The notes under the pieces are model-generated. The model ran no database searches and was not told the DNA's origin. It saw nothing but the letters and a program-made list of their open reading frames with translations. 26,560 nt of DNA. Source: a virus. The translations under genes and the position numbers were made by a program. Positions 1 to 6,858 of the stretch are shown here, in pieces. Where the stretch lies: the IMG/VR virus record IMGVR_UViG_3300042731_005201, positions 1 to 26,560 of that record; one strand, 5' to 3'. The first letter of the stretch is position 1. Each line of letters opens with the position of its first letter.

Positions 1-7
1 CCCCCTA

Positions 8-25
8 TTTTCCTAAACAGGAAAA
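8..25. promoter_or_regulatory. Stem-loop upstream of a G-run ribosome binding site
   Basis: A perfect 7-bp inverted repeat (TTTTCCT / AGGAAAA) with a 4-nt loop. On the minus strand it is followed by ATAGGGGG, the form of Shine-Dalgarno site used in front of many genes here, so a minus-strand gene probably starts just beyond the left edge. There is no U-tract after the stem, so it is not a standard terminator. Confidence 0.4.
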
Positions 26-83
26 CGTACACTTTTAGGCAATGTTCAGCGAGAGTAGAACAAGCCAAAAAAATGAACAAAAA

Positions 84-248
84 TTATGAGCCAGCTTCCT
101 CAAGCATCTTCTCGTATTTTTTCCGCTTCTTCGGATTATACGAACCGGCTCGAACAACCTTTTTGCCCTTCTTCTTAACCGTGTAGACATCACCGGTTGT
201 TGACTTCAGGACTTTAGGTGTCTCTTTGACTTCGGTAGATTCGTCCAT
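84..248 (-). CDS. Small basic protein, 54 aa, with duplicated N-terminal peptide
   Basis: I do not recognise the family. The protein begins MDESTEVKETPKV and continues into a Lys/Arg-rich C-terminal half (KKKGKKVVRAG, then KKRKKYEKMLEEAGS). The same first 13 residues open the next gene upstream (248-418). The start ATG overlaps that gene's stop as TAATG, which fixes the start and implies translational coupling. It lies downstream of portal among small basic genes, so a virion or packaging accessory role is possible, but only from position. Confidence 0.75.
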   Translation of the reverse strand: MDESTEVKETPKVLKSTTGDVYTVKKKGKKVVRAGSYNPKKRKKYEKMLEEAGS

Positions 249-418
249 TAGTAACGATACTCCTTCCCTTGGTGCCTTAAGGCATCACGCTTGATCCGCC
301 GTTTTCGAGCCGCTACAGCTTGGCGCTGCTTAGCCTTTCTAAGCTTATCCCACCAGCCCTCTTTAGGCTCAGTTGGATTTACCTTGGGCGTTTCTTTTAC
401 TTCGGTTGACTCGTCCAT
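248..418 (-). CDS. Small basic protein, 56 aa, paralogous N-terminus
   Basis: Unknown function. It opens with MDESTEVKETPKV, identical to the next gene; then comes a Trp-containing segment (EGWWDKLRKAK) and a strongly basic tail (RQAVAARKRRIKRDALRHQGKEYRY). In the shared 13 codons, eight differ from the neighbour only at silent third positions, so the peptide itself appears to be under selection. The stop overlaps the next start by one base. The tail could bind nucleic acid or a capsid surface; that is inference. Confidence 0.75.
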   Translation of the reverse strand: MDESTEVKETPKVNPTEPKEGWWDKLRKAKQRQAVAARKRRIKRDALRHQGKEYRY

Positions 419-427
419 CACAGCACC

Positions 428-556
428 TTATTTGCTGTATTTGTTGTTGCCGAAATGCTCGGTCACATTAGGGTCTTTTTTACTTCCGCCCTTCTGCGCT
501 TCCATGTCACCCTGTTTGCGGGTAGACTTCCAGGAATTACCTTTCTTTTTAGCCAT
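428..556 (-). CDS. Small basic protein, 42 aa
   Basis: Unknown family. It starts MAKKKGNSWKSTRKQG and is rich in Lys, Gly and Asn with no hydrophobic core, so it is probably unstructured in isolation. An AAAGGAG site seven bases before the ATG supports the start. It lies between portal and the paired small proteins. Minor phage proteins of this size and composition are common near structural genes, but no function can be assigned. Confidence 0.7.
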   Translation of the reverse strand: MAKKKGNSWKSTRKQGDMEAQKGGSKKDPNVTEHFGNNKYSK

Positions 557-578
557 CGGTTTGCTCCTTTCGTTTTAT

Positions 579-2741
579 TTAGATTCTACCAGGATCTTGT
601 AATGTCGGCAATACGCCACCAGGCGGGCCGCCAGGTTCGCCAGGGTTTGCCGGTGGGTTAAGCACGCCAGGGCCAGCCATTGCCTCATTTGGTATAGCAC
701 CATTCGGTAGGCCTTCTCCTGGCTGTGCCGGTATTGGCCCGCCAGGTTGTCCAGGATTAACTCCCTGGCCTGGTACGGGTGGGCCACCAGCATTAATATC
801 CATGGCGTCGATCTGTTCCTCAGGGATAATTTCATCGGGCATCTTAAGGGTCTTCAGGACTTCCTTCAAGATCTTAGCCCTGCCTGCCATGCCCAATATC
901 TGCATATCAAACGGGTTCATGGTCATCTGTAAAAACTCAGCCCGACGTATCTGGAGCTGCTCTGCTATGACCAGGTATTCGGAAGCGCGAGCCACGATCT
1001 CAAGATCTCCACGGTTGCGCTTATTAAATTCTTCGTCGAAGGTCATTTTATTCAGCCATAGCTCTTCAATGATTGGCTTCATAAGAGTCTTGTCGATATT
1101 ACCTATGGCATCCTTCATAATCTTCGAGGAAGCCGACATTAACATCGACAGGCCGTGGGCCGTCTTGCCAGCACCACCAACTTGCGGGCTGCCATGCTCG
1201 TAGGCTGGGACGCCAAGTTGTTCACCGGCCTGCTTAAAAAACTCTGCATAAACAGCCATCAGCTCTTTGGTCATACTGTTTGGCTGATAGAAATATACGG
1301 CCTGCTTACCGGTTCCAAGCTCGTCGCTCTTAGTCTTCCACACCTTCCACGGGTAGATATCTTCGATATCCTCTTTAGGATCAACCCTGTCCTCATGTAC
1401 CTCGACCTGAGGCCCTGAGGCTATAGCCATGTTATTTACAATGGCGCGAGCTGAGGCATTACATATCCGCTGGCAATCTTCCAGGATCTCAGGCGGAGCC
1501 AGGCCCCATATACTGTCAGGGTTCATCTCGAAAGAAGCCCCATACAGCGGGCGTCTCTTCAGCGGGTGCTTATTGATCCGAGCCATAAGGACATAATTCT
1601 CAACGAACCAGGCCTCAGTTTCATAATCGAAGTTTGGCTGAAGCTTATCTTTCATGCCCCAATCAATAAGATCCTGGCCCCTTATAGGCCCACGGTAGCA
1701 GACGACCTGGATCTGGTCAACGTCGTCATCTTGCTCATTGGGTCGATCATCCAACAAGGCCCGCTCCTGGTCAGTCCACAGCCAATTAGATAACTGGCCG
1801 TTTCGATGGTATGCCAACACCAGGTCAATCGCTGTGCTTTTAAAGCCAGGCACGTTCCTGAAGGCCTGGAGCGCTGACGGCCTAAGCCGCATACGTTCAC
1901 AAACATAGCCGTCTTGCAGGCTCTTGCTGGATGGGCCAGGGTAGATATCAAATGGTGAAACTCGCTCCCACTCGCGCTTTAAAACCTTTTTGATGACAGG
2001 CATCTTTTGTCCGGTAGCTGGATTAATCTCCCACTCCAAACAGTCGCGCATTTTAATTATCGGGCCTTTCATAAAGGCCGTCTGGTAGGTAGCGAAGTCT
2101 TTTATAAAGTCGGCAAAAGCATCATAGAAGCCACCCTCAACCAGGTCATCTTCAAGCTCGTCTTCCATTTTGATAGTTTCTTTGACGGCCTGCGTCTGCA
2201 TCTGCTTTCGGATATCCTCGCGGATCTCTTCCATACGCTCATTAACGTCGTCCATTGTAACGACCGGCCCCGCTTCGAGCATCATCATGCGGGCTTCCTT
2301 TTGTACCTGGACAGCGATCAATTCTTCTACCTCAATAGGTAGGTCGGCTACGGGCGTCGGCTCAATCGTCCAGGGCTTCTCACCAGCAGGGAGCATAACA
2401 TCTTTAACCCAGGACTCTATGGCTCTACACTTCACATTGGTAATCATCATGTAAATCGTAGACCCGCCAAATTGCTGTATTTGCTGCAAGTCCTCAGGGT
2501 CATACTCGCCCTTGCGCTGCCTCTTTGCCTTTAGAAGCTTACGCTCTGTAAAACTTTTATCGGTCTTGGCTTTATCCCAGCGTTTATTGAGAAATGTTGC
2601 CAGGCCTTGAGTGAGTAAGCTATTCTGCCTTTTCTCTTCAGCTCTCTTAGCTGCTTCCTTGGCTTCCAGCTCTTCTACCCCCACAAAACGAATAAGGCCC
2701 TCACCAGCCTTACCCATATCAATAGCGCCTGTATCTCCCAT
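579..2741 (-). CDS. Portal protein (P22-like, podovirus type)
   Basis: The portal forms the dodecameric ring at one capsid vertex through which DNA enters and leaves. At 720 aa it is close in length to P22 portal (about 725). The order fits the family: a charged N-terminus, an early helical region with WVKDVMLPAGEKPW, a long acidic and amphipathic helical section (about 130-200), the core with GPIIKMRDCLEWEINPATG and SPFDIYPGPSS, then helices near 500-600 including the KTAHGLSMLMSAS segment. The last 90 residues are a Pro/Gly-rich tail. It follows large terminase, as in many tailed phages. Its ATG overlaps the stop of a 45-aa gene (TAATG). The call rests on recognising the overall pattern and on context, not on an alignment. 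Confidence 0.85.
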   Translation of the reverse strand: MGDTGAIDMGKAGEGLIRFVGVEELEAKEAAKRAEEKRQNSLLTQGLATFLNKRWDKAKTDKSFTERKLLKAKRQRKGEYDPEDLQQIQQFGGSTIYMMITNVKCRAIESWVKDVMLPAGEKPWTIEPTPVADLPIEVEELIAVQVQKEARMMMLEAGPVVTMDDVNERMEEIREDIRKQMQTQAVKETIKMEDELEDDLVEGGFYDAFADFIKDFATYQTAFMKGPIIKMRDCLEWEINPATGQKMPVIKKVLKREWERVSPFDIYPGPSSKSLQDGYVCERMRLRPSALQAFRNVPGFKSTAIDLVLAYHRNGQLSNWLWTDQERALLDDRPNEQDDDVDQIQVVCYRGPIRGQDLIDWGMKDKLQPNFDYETEAWFVENYVLMARINKHPLKRRPLYGASFEMNPDSIWGLAPPEILEDCQRICNASARAIVNNMAIASGPQVEVHEDRVDPKEDIEDIYPWKVWKTKSDELGTGKQAVYFYQPNSMTKELMAVYAEFFKQAGEQLGVPAYEHGSPQVGGAGKTAHGLSMLMSASSKIMKDAIGNIDKTLMKPIIEELWLNKMTFDEEFNKRNRGDLEIVARASEYLVIAEQLQIRRAEFLQMTMNPFDMQILGMAGRAKILKEVLKTLKMPDEIIPEEQIDAMDINAGGPPVPGQGVNPGQPGGPIPAQPGEGLPNGAIPNEAMAGPGVLNPPANPGEPGGPPGGVLPTLQDPGRI

Positions 2742-2878
2742 TATTTACCTCGTTTTTTCTTGCTGATCTCGATAGCAGCAAGTTGAGCATTCGCTTTCTT
2801 TTTTGTTTTATGGCGGCCAAGGATCTGACGACCGCTGGAGTCTGTGACTATCCACTCATTACCGTCTTGTTTTACCAT
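2741..2878 (-). CDS. Small basic protein, 45 aa, between terminase and portal
   Basis: It reads MVKQDGNEWIVTDSSGRQIL followed by GRHKTKKKANAQLAAIEISKKKRGK. The first half looks like a short beta-hairpin (W-I-V-x-D-x-x-G-R) and the second is a Lys-rich amphipathic helix. Similar small proteins often sit beside portal genes, with unknown function. The preceding GGAGATAATC supplies a Shine-Dalgarno site, and the stop overlaps the portal start. The 95 bases upstream of it, to the end of terminase, hold only 10- and 12-codon frames that I do not call. Confidence 0.7.
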   Translation of the reverse strand: MVKQDGNEWIVTDSSGRQILGRHKTKKKANAQLAAIEISKKKRGK

Positions 2879-2973
2879 GATTATCTCCAGGTTAGCGGCA
2901 GCGACTTTACCTTCCACCTATTTTGAATAAGAAATTTTTAGTCATATTGCTTTTTCCGCAGTAGGATCTTGCA

Positions 2974-4548
2974 TTAAGTCCATCCTTTCGGGTTCTTTTT
3001 TTGGCCGTGACGACTTGACCTTCGCTCCATACTGTCACGCATATTTTGGATCTGCGTTCTAAATCTGTGCTTAATTGACATGGTATGGAAAGCGTCAGCA
3101 CCATTGGAAGCCCAATCATGCAGAGGCTTCTTTTTGTAGGTACCGCGCTTCTCGTCCCACTCTTTCCGGTAGGACTCCAGGCACGCCAGGCCTCGATCAC
3201 ATTTCTCTTCGTCGATATAGACGATCCCCAGGAACATACGAGAGGCTTCAATCTGCGACTCCTTACTCACCCTTGGAGCCACCTGGAAGTTGAAGCCATG
3301 ATTTTTGGCGAAGGCCTTACGGGTCTTCCCGCTCGTGTACTCGTGAACCATGATGTCGTGAGGCGCTGTGTGCTTCCCGTACCGATAGGGCTTCTCGTCC
3401 CTAAGGTAGTTGATATAATGAAGCAGGCCCTCTCCGCTGTTCTCGTAATAGTCGATCACTCGAAGCTCTCGACCAATATCCTGAGTGAACCAAATTGCAT
3501 TTGTATCATTGTAGCCAAGATCCCACCAGGTATCCACGAGATAACTTTCGTTCCATGGTACCGACGTAATACGCTGCTCAAGCCGCATCTTCTTAATCTG
3601 CGTCTTGAAGTATGAGCCTTCGATTGCTGCATAGAAGGCCTCTTCAGGTATCGACGGGTGTTCTTGCCACATCAAGTCCTGGCCGAGCTGCGCGAGCTTT
3701 TTTACATACCAGGCCTTCTGTCCTTCGCTTAGCTTAATGCCATGCTTAACCTTCAGCTCGTCGAAGTATTGCCGGTTATGCTCGTAGAAGACTACGCCGT
3801 CAGGGTCAAGGTAATTTAACGGGTTCTTCCACCAGGCGAAGAAGAAGAATTTTGGGTCAAGCGCTGTGAGCTTCGCACTCGTGTCCTGTAGCTTTTGTGC
3901 CACCTGGCTGTAGTCGTAGAAATGACCCTCTCGGCCCTCAGCCGTACTCTCGATAATGACAATCTTTCCAGGATGGATAGCATTGAGCGTACCCGATACG
4001 ATCTCATTAGCCTTGTCTGGATACTTCGCACAAATCTTTCCAAATTCCGATATATGGATGAACTGAAAAGTACCAGACCGACCAGAAGTAGCCACGCGAA
4101 TAGAGCTACCGTTACTAAACCTAAGGCGGTTTGCTCTTTTAGTGTCTGCTTCGACGGCAGCCTGTATCCCCTGAGGCAAGTTATCATAAGCATATTTTAC
4201 CTTCTGGTGGAAAAATTCTTCAGCCTCGTCCAGGTTATGAGCGATAATGAGCGCCTGTGTATTCGAGTTGAATAAGCACAGGTCAAGGCCAAATATACAC
4301 GAGAAGGTTGTAACGCCGAGCTGCCTGGCCTTCAGCACCAGGTTGAAATACCACATACCGAGGTATATGTTTTTCTGCGCCCAATTAAGATTAAACCTGA
4401 TATGGTTGCCGTCCGCATCTTTGATATAGTACAGGTTGTCAATGCGGCTACGTTGGCTCGCCAGTATCTTGCTTAAGCTCTCAATGTCTTGGGCCTCACC
4501 ATCTACCTCAGCGTGGACGGTGGTGCTTGTGTTTCCGAGATTTAACAT
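2974..4548 (-). CDS. terL: Terminase large subunit
   Basis: ATP-driven DNA packaging motor with a headful or site-specific nuclease, 524 aa, normal for the family. Visible motifs: a variant Walker A at residues 73-80 (KARQLGVT), a Walker B-type segment with the catalytic Glu at 165-170 (HISEFG), a coupling motif at 200-205 (ESTAEG), and a C-terminal RNase H-like nuclease half starting near 340 (DTWWDLGYNDT, then DAFHTMSIKH near the end). A GGGGGAT site eight bases before the ATG supports the start. A terminator lies just upstream, so its own transcript must start at an unidentified promoter or arise by read-through. The small subunit is about 10 kb away, which is unusual. Confidence 0.93.
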   Translation of the reverse strand: MLNLGNTSTTVHAEVDGEAQDIESLSKILASQRSRIDNLYYIKDADGNHIRFNLNWAQKNIYLGMWYFNLVLKARQLGVTTFSCIFGLDLCLFNSNTQALIIAHNLDEAEEFFHQKVKYAYDNLPQGIQAAVEADTKRANRLRFSNGSSIRVATSGRSGTFQFIHISEFGKICAKYPDKANEIVSGTLNAIHPGKIVIIESTAEGREGHFYDYSQVAQKLQDTSAKLTALDPKFFFFAWWKNPLNYLDPDGVVFYEHNRQYFDELKVKHGIKLSEGQKAWYVKKLAQLGQDLMWQEHPSIPEEAFYAAIEGSYFKTQIKKMRLEQRITSVPWNESYLVDTWWDLGYNDTNAIWFTQDIGRELRVIDYYENSGEGLLHYINYLRDEKPYRYGKHTAPHDIMVHEYTSGKTRKAFAKNHGFNFQVAPRVSKESQIEASRMFLGIVYIDEEKCDRGLACLESYRKEWDEKRGTYKKKPLHDWASNGADAFHTMSIKHRFRTQIQNMRDSMERRSSRHGQKKNPKGWT

Positions 4549-4563
4549 TTATCCCCCATAACC

Positions 4564-4609
4564 AAAAAAAAGCGAGGGATGACCTGAGTTGTTCAGGTAT
4601 CCCCCGCTT
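4564..4609 (-). terminator. Rho-independent terminator
   Basis: On the minus strand a long stem (AGCGGGGGATACCTGA paired with TCAGGTCATCCCTCGCT, small imperfections, 5-nt loop) is followed directly by a run of eight T. It would end transcription of the unit that starts at 6642, just before large terminase. Confidence 0.85.
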
Positions 4610-4649
4610 AAGATAGCCTTCGGTTATAGGATTATGTTAAGGTTATTTT

Positions 4650-5126
4650 TTATCGGTTGAAAAATCTCCTTATCTTCCACCACCAGGTACGGTGAAGTCC
4701 AGGGTTCTTCAGCTCCCATACGATACCAAGTAGTAAGTTAAACATGAACCGGTGAAAAGCGTTGGGAAGCTCAGGGCCATATTGAATAACGATACCACCA
4801 AGGCGGGCGGTACCATAAATAACCTGGGCCTTGGTAGGATTGAGATATATCAGGCCGGTAAACTCACCTACATCAGCATCAAGGGCATCACCATAACCAC
4901 TATAATCTATATCGGGCGGGCTGTGTATAAAGACCTTACCAGGCTCAAAGCCGCCAGTAGCCTCGACATTAGGCTCAGACTCCCAATCAATTCCCCTGTA
5001 TGGGTTATCAAACCTGGACTCCAGTAGCGCACGACAAAAGCCGGTATCGCACCAATCGCACTTGACCGGCACCAGGGTCACAGATTGTATCTCGTGATGA
5101 CATTCATCACATTTTAGAATAGGCAT
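4650..5126 (-). CDS. Zinc-ribbon protein of unknown function, 158 aa
   Basis: The N-terminus carries CDEC (residues 6-9) and CDWC (24-27), spaced like a four-cysteine zinc ribbon. The rest has no recognised motif: an acidic middle (near 60-95, with DYSGYGDALDADVG) and a C-terminal Trp/Arg-rich amphipathic segment (HRTWWWKIRRFFNR) that could touch a membrane or nucleic acid. An AAGGGG site precedes the ATG. It is the last gene before the terminator at 4564-4609, and its leader holds two inverted repeats (5139-5203). Function unknown. Confidence 0.75.
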   Translation of the reverse strand: MPILKCDECHHEIQSVTLVPVKCDWCDTGFCRALLESRFDNPYRGIDWESEPNVEATGGFEPGKVFIHSPPDIDYSGYGDALDADVGEFTGLIYLNPTKAQVIYGTARLGGIVIQYGPELPNAFHRFMFNLLLGIVWELKNPGLHRTWWWKIRRFFNR

Positions 5127-5138
5127 AATTTCCCCTTC

Positions 5139-5203
5139 CCGCTATAGCGGTAAAATGGTCTATTAATGCACCGTATGTCGGCTATAAGTAACATTAATAG
5201 ACC
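5139..5203. promoter_or_regulatory. Palindrome plus long inverted repeat in the leader of the 158-aa gene
   Basis: There are two elements: a perfect 12-bp palindrome CCGCTATAGCGG (5139-5150) directly before the AAGGGG ribosome site, and a perfect 12-bp inverted repeat GGTCTATTAATG / CATTAATAGACC (5157-5168 and 5192-5203) with a 23-nt spacer. A further ACATTAATA lies at about 5231. The arrangement suggests protein operators or an RNA stem. CTATTAAT also occurs in the promoter at 14098-14128, so a shared regulator is possible. Confidence 0.55.
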
Positions 5204-5234
5204 AAATTTGCTGTATTGACGGTAAAAACCAACA

Positions 5235-5594
5235 TTAATATAAATCAAATAACATACGCTGGCCGGTGGACTTCAGGGCCTTATTAGCGATATGCGGCAG
5301 CTTGTTGATCTCTTTAGACCGGCTACCCTGAGTGGCCTTGTATCTCTTGATAATCTCCCTGTCCTCAGTTATCTGATATCCCTTAACTGAAGACACGACG
5401 ACATAGCCCTTTTTACCGGCATACTCTTTGACCTGTCTCATTATCTTGCGGACTTTGGAGCGGGTCTTCTTATCATTGTCCTTGATATCAAATAGGACGT
5501 TGATAATCACAGACGAGTACCACTCACCATTTCCCATGTTACGGGCCAGGAATTTTGTGATATCGTCTATTACTCGCCGTACCTTCTCGGACAT
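5235..5594 (-). CDS. Putative winged-helix DNA-binding protein, 119 aa
   Basis: Likely alpha/beta fold: helices around residues 5-20 and 40-58 (SKVRKIMRQVKEYAGKKG), then a beta-hairpin YVVVSSVKGYQIT, the usual look of a wing (strand, turn with Gly-Tyr, strand), then a basic helix with KRYKATQGSRSKEINK. This is typical of small phage winged-helix regulators or replication proteins, but I do not recognise a family. A G6 ribosome site lies upstream, and the start overlaps the preceding gene by 25 bases. Confidence 0.7.
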   Translation of the reverse strand: MSEKVRRVIDDITKFLARNMGNGEWYSSVIINVLFDIKDNDKKTRSKVRKIMRQVKEYAGKKGYVVVSSVKGYQITEDREIIKRYKATQGSRSKEINKLPHIANKALKSTGQRMLFDLY

Positions 5595-5833
5595 ACTGCA
5601 TCCCCCCTTTTAAATGCTCCGTCACCTATCTGAGGCCCAAGGTGAAAGAATGCTATCGCCAGGTTGCGAGCGCAATCCCAACAAATATGACGATCTGCCT
5701 TGCTCGGAGACTCGCGCTCGATATGGTTGGCTACCGTATGATAACCATAAAGCATGACGCCCTGGATCTTCATATCGTCCTTATCGAAATCTCGTTTGCA
5801 AAGCTCACAGGTATAAGTAATATTGGCTGTCAT
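5570..5833 (-). CDS. Cys-rich zinc-binding protein, 87 aa
   Basis: CELC at residues 9-12 and CWDC near 51-54 form a split four-cysteine zinc site, with three His between them. It is coupled on both sides: its ATG overlaps the upstream stop (TAATG), and its last 25 bases overlap the next gene and contain that gene's G6 ribosome site. Unknown function; one of many small Cys-rich proteins here. Confidence 0.7.
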   Translation of the reverse strand: MTANITYTCELCKRDFDKDDMKIQGVMLYGYHTVANHIERESPSKADRHICWDCARNLAIAFFHLGPQIGDGAFKRGDAVCPRRYGE

Positions 5834-6087
5834 TAATCCCCCTCGATCTCAGGCACGAAGCCACCGCACCAGGAGTCCACGCCCTTGCTCTCGGTCTTCG
5901 GGTTAAGGTAGCATAGGCCATAGTTGGAGTTGATCTTCTCAAAGCAATCAGGATGGCCCTGGATCTCGATCTCCTTGGTTTCACGCAGAAAGAACCGGCA
6001 CAGCTTACAGCGGGCCTCAATGTAAATAGGCTTACCCGCACAAAAGCCGGTCTGCTTTACACCAATAAGGTATTGGAGTCTTTTCAT
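5833..6087 (-). CDS. Cys-rich protein, 84 aa
   Basis: Six Cys: the first near residue 16, a CKLC pair at 27-30, then singles near 48, 59 and 74. No family is recognised. The start ATG lies 11 bases after a run of seven G, and the stop overlaps the next gene as TAATG. The Cys arrangement suggests metal binding or a small disulfide fold. Membership of the unit starting at 6642 is clear from spacing. Confidence 0.7.
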   Translation of the reverse strand: MKRLQYLIGVKQTGFCAGKPIYIEARCKLCRFFLRETKEIEIQGHPDCFEKINSNYGLCYLNPKTESKGVDSWCGGFVPEIEGD

Positions 6088-6123
6088 CTGTATTTTACCC
6101 CCCCGTTTACAGTCGCATGGCCG

Positions 6124-6588
6124 CTACTCATTATCTTCCTCCCTTACATATACATGTGCTTTCAAGCCTTGATAGATCTCATCGTCATATGTTTCAAATC
6201 TTTCTCTATAGCTATAAGATCTTCCTATGCTTATCTCAATTCCAAACTTGTCTTCAAGAGCTTTCTTCCAAGCATTGAACTTTTTGGATTTTTTAATTGA
6301 GGTACGTCCAGAAGATTCTTCCTTGTAAAATTTGATGGAATAGAAAAACTCTTTTTCCCAAGATAGCATACATGACCCCTTGTGGTCAACTATAAAATCG
6401 ACTACTTTCTTTTTGGGAGACTTGATATTAAAAGCCTTTGCTTCAAATCTCTGTATGATGTCGTCTACTTCTTTGGAAAACTCTTGGCTGTTCAATCTCT
6501 TTTTTCTGGCTTTCTCTTTTCTTTCATACTCATCCATTCTACGTTGCTGTTCATCCTTTTTCTTTTTTACCATTTTGGCTACACTCAT
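6124..6588 (-). CDS. Basic coiled-coil protein, 154 aa, first gene of its unit
   Basis: The first 40 residues are almost all Lys, Arg, Glu and Gln and should form a charged coiled coil (KKKKDEQQRRMDEYERKEKA). The C-terminal two thirds (about 55-154) look globular, with alternating Lys/Phe/Trp strands such as SIKFYKEES and FNAWKKALEDKFG. No family is recognised. AAGGAGAT precedes the ATG at a good distance. It is the first gene after the promoter at 6612-6642. The codons are more AT-rich than in neighbouring genes, a possible sign of separate acquisition. Confidence 0.75.
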   Translation of the reverse strand: MSVAKMVKKKKDEQQRRMDEYERKEKARKKRLNSQEFSKEVDDIIQRFEAKAFNIKSPKKKVVDFIVDHKGSCMLSWEKEFFYSIKFYKEESSGRTSIKKSKKFNAWKKALEDKFGIEISIGRSYSYRERFETYDDEIYQGLKAHVYVREEDNE

Positions 6589-6611
6589 AATGTCATCTCC
6601 TTCATAATACC

Positions 6612-6642
6612 ATTATATCACAGGTCAAGAATTAATCGAACC
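6612..6642 (-). promoter_or_regulatory. Phage promoter, copy A
   Basis: On the minus strand: GG, TTCGAT at the -35 position, 17 bp, then TATAAT, with TGTG just before the -10 (extended -10 type). It shares this layout and most spacer bases with the copies at 14098, 20322 and 25031. Its first base touches the CCA end of the tRNA. It drives 6588 leftward. Confidence 0.85.
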
Positions 6643-6732
6643 TGGTGGGCAGGGATGGATTTGAACCATCGAAGGCACATAGGCCACCTGATTTACAGTC
6701 AGGCTGCTTTAACCGGACTTGCATACCTACCC
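6643..6732 (-). tRNA. tRNA-Tyr (GTA)
   Basis: 90 nt, class II. Acceptor GGGTAGG pairs with CCTGCCC (one G-T), then discriminator A and an encoded CCA. D stem TGC/GCA, anticodon stem CCTGA/TCAGG with loop CTGTAAA (anticodon GTA), a long variable arm of 16 nt with stem GGC/GCC, T stem GATGG/CCATC with loop TTCAAAT. The long variable arm is normal for bacterial tRNA-Tyr. It lies between unit A and the plus-strand cassette, divergent from the latter. A dedicated promoter was not identified. Phage tRNAs usually compensate for codon bias or host tRNA cleavage; which applies here is unknown. Confidence 0.93.
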
Positions 6733-6734
6733 AC

Positions 6735-6770
6735 TTAACCGGACATTTAACCGGACATTATGACCGGATA
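6735..6770. repeat. Tandem direct repeats TTAACCGGACAT
   Basis: Two exact 12-bp tandem copies (6735-6746, 6747-6758) and a diverged third (ATGACCGGATA, 6760-6770). They fill the gap between the tRNA 5' end and the promoter at 6781. A related TTTAACCGGACT occurs inside the tRNA D arm (6708-6719). They could be regulator binding sites for the plus-strand promoter, or the trace of a local duplication. Confidence 0.65.
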
Positions 6771-6780
6771 AAAAAAGTCC

Positions 6781-6840
6781 TTGACATTATTTTCAGGCTA
6801 TGCTAAGATGTCACATATGACATTGGATATGAGACATCTT
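6781..6840 (+). promoter_or_regulatory. Consensus sigma70 promoter with operator-like repeats
   Basis: TTGACA (6781-6786), exactly 17 bp, TAAGAT (6804-6809). From the -10 onward there is an 8-bp inverted repeat AAGATGTC / GACATCTT (6805-6812, 6833-6840) and, inside it, ATGTCA-CATA-TGACAT. GACAT half-sites therefore cover the start point, as expected for a repressor operator. It drives the PAPS reductase-like gene. Confidence 0.85.
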
Positions 6841-6858
6841 AACACGAAAGGAAACTCA

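Noticed and set aside
2907-2973. Two very short frames (10 and 12 codons) between large terminase and the 45-aa gene
   Set aside because: Too short, and there is no good ribosome site; left as intergenic.
3085-3615. 176-codon plus-strand frame
   Set aside because: It lies wholly opposite the large terminase and has no ribosome site or recognisable sequence.
5157-5203. A fifth copy of the promoter family
   Set aside because: CTATTAAT matches on both strands, but the distance to the nearest TATA-like hexamer is 10 or 19 bases instead of 17, and the TGTG element is missing.
6634-6641. Promoter start GGTTCGATT as a tRNA T-arm remnant
   Set aside because: The same bases occur in other promoter copies far from any tRNA, so common ancestry with the tRNA is not supported.
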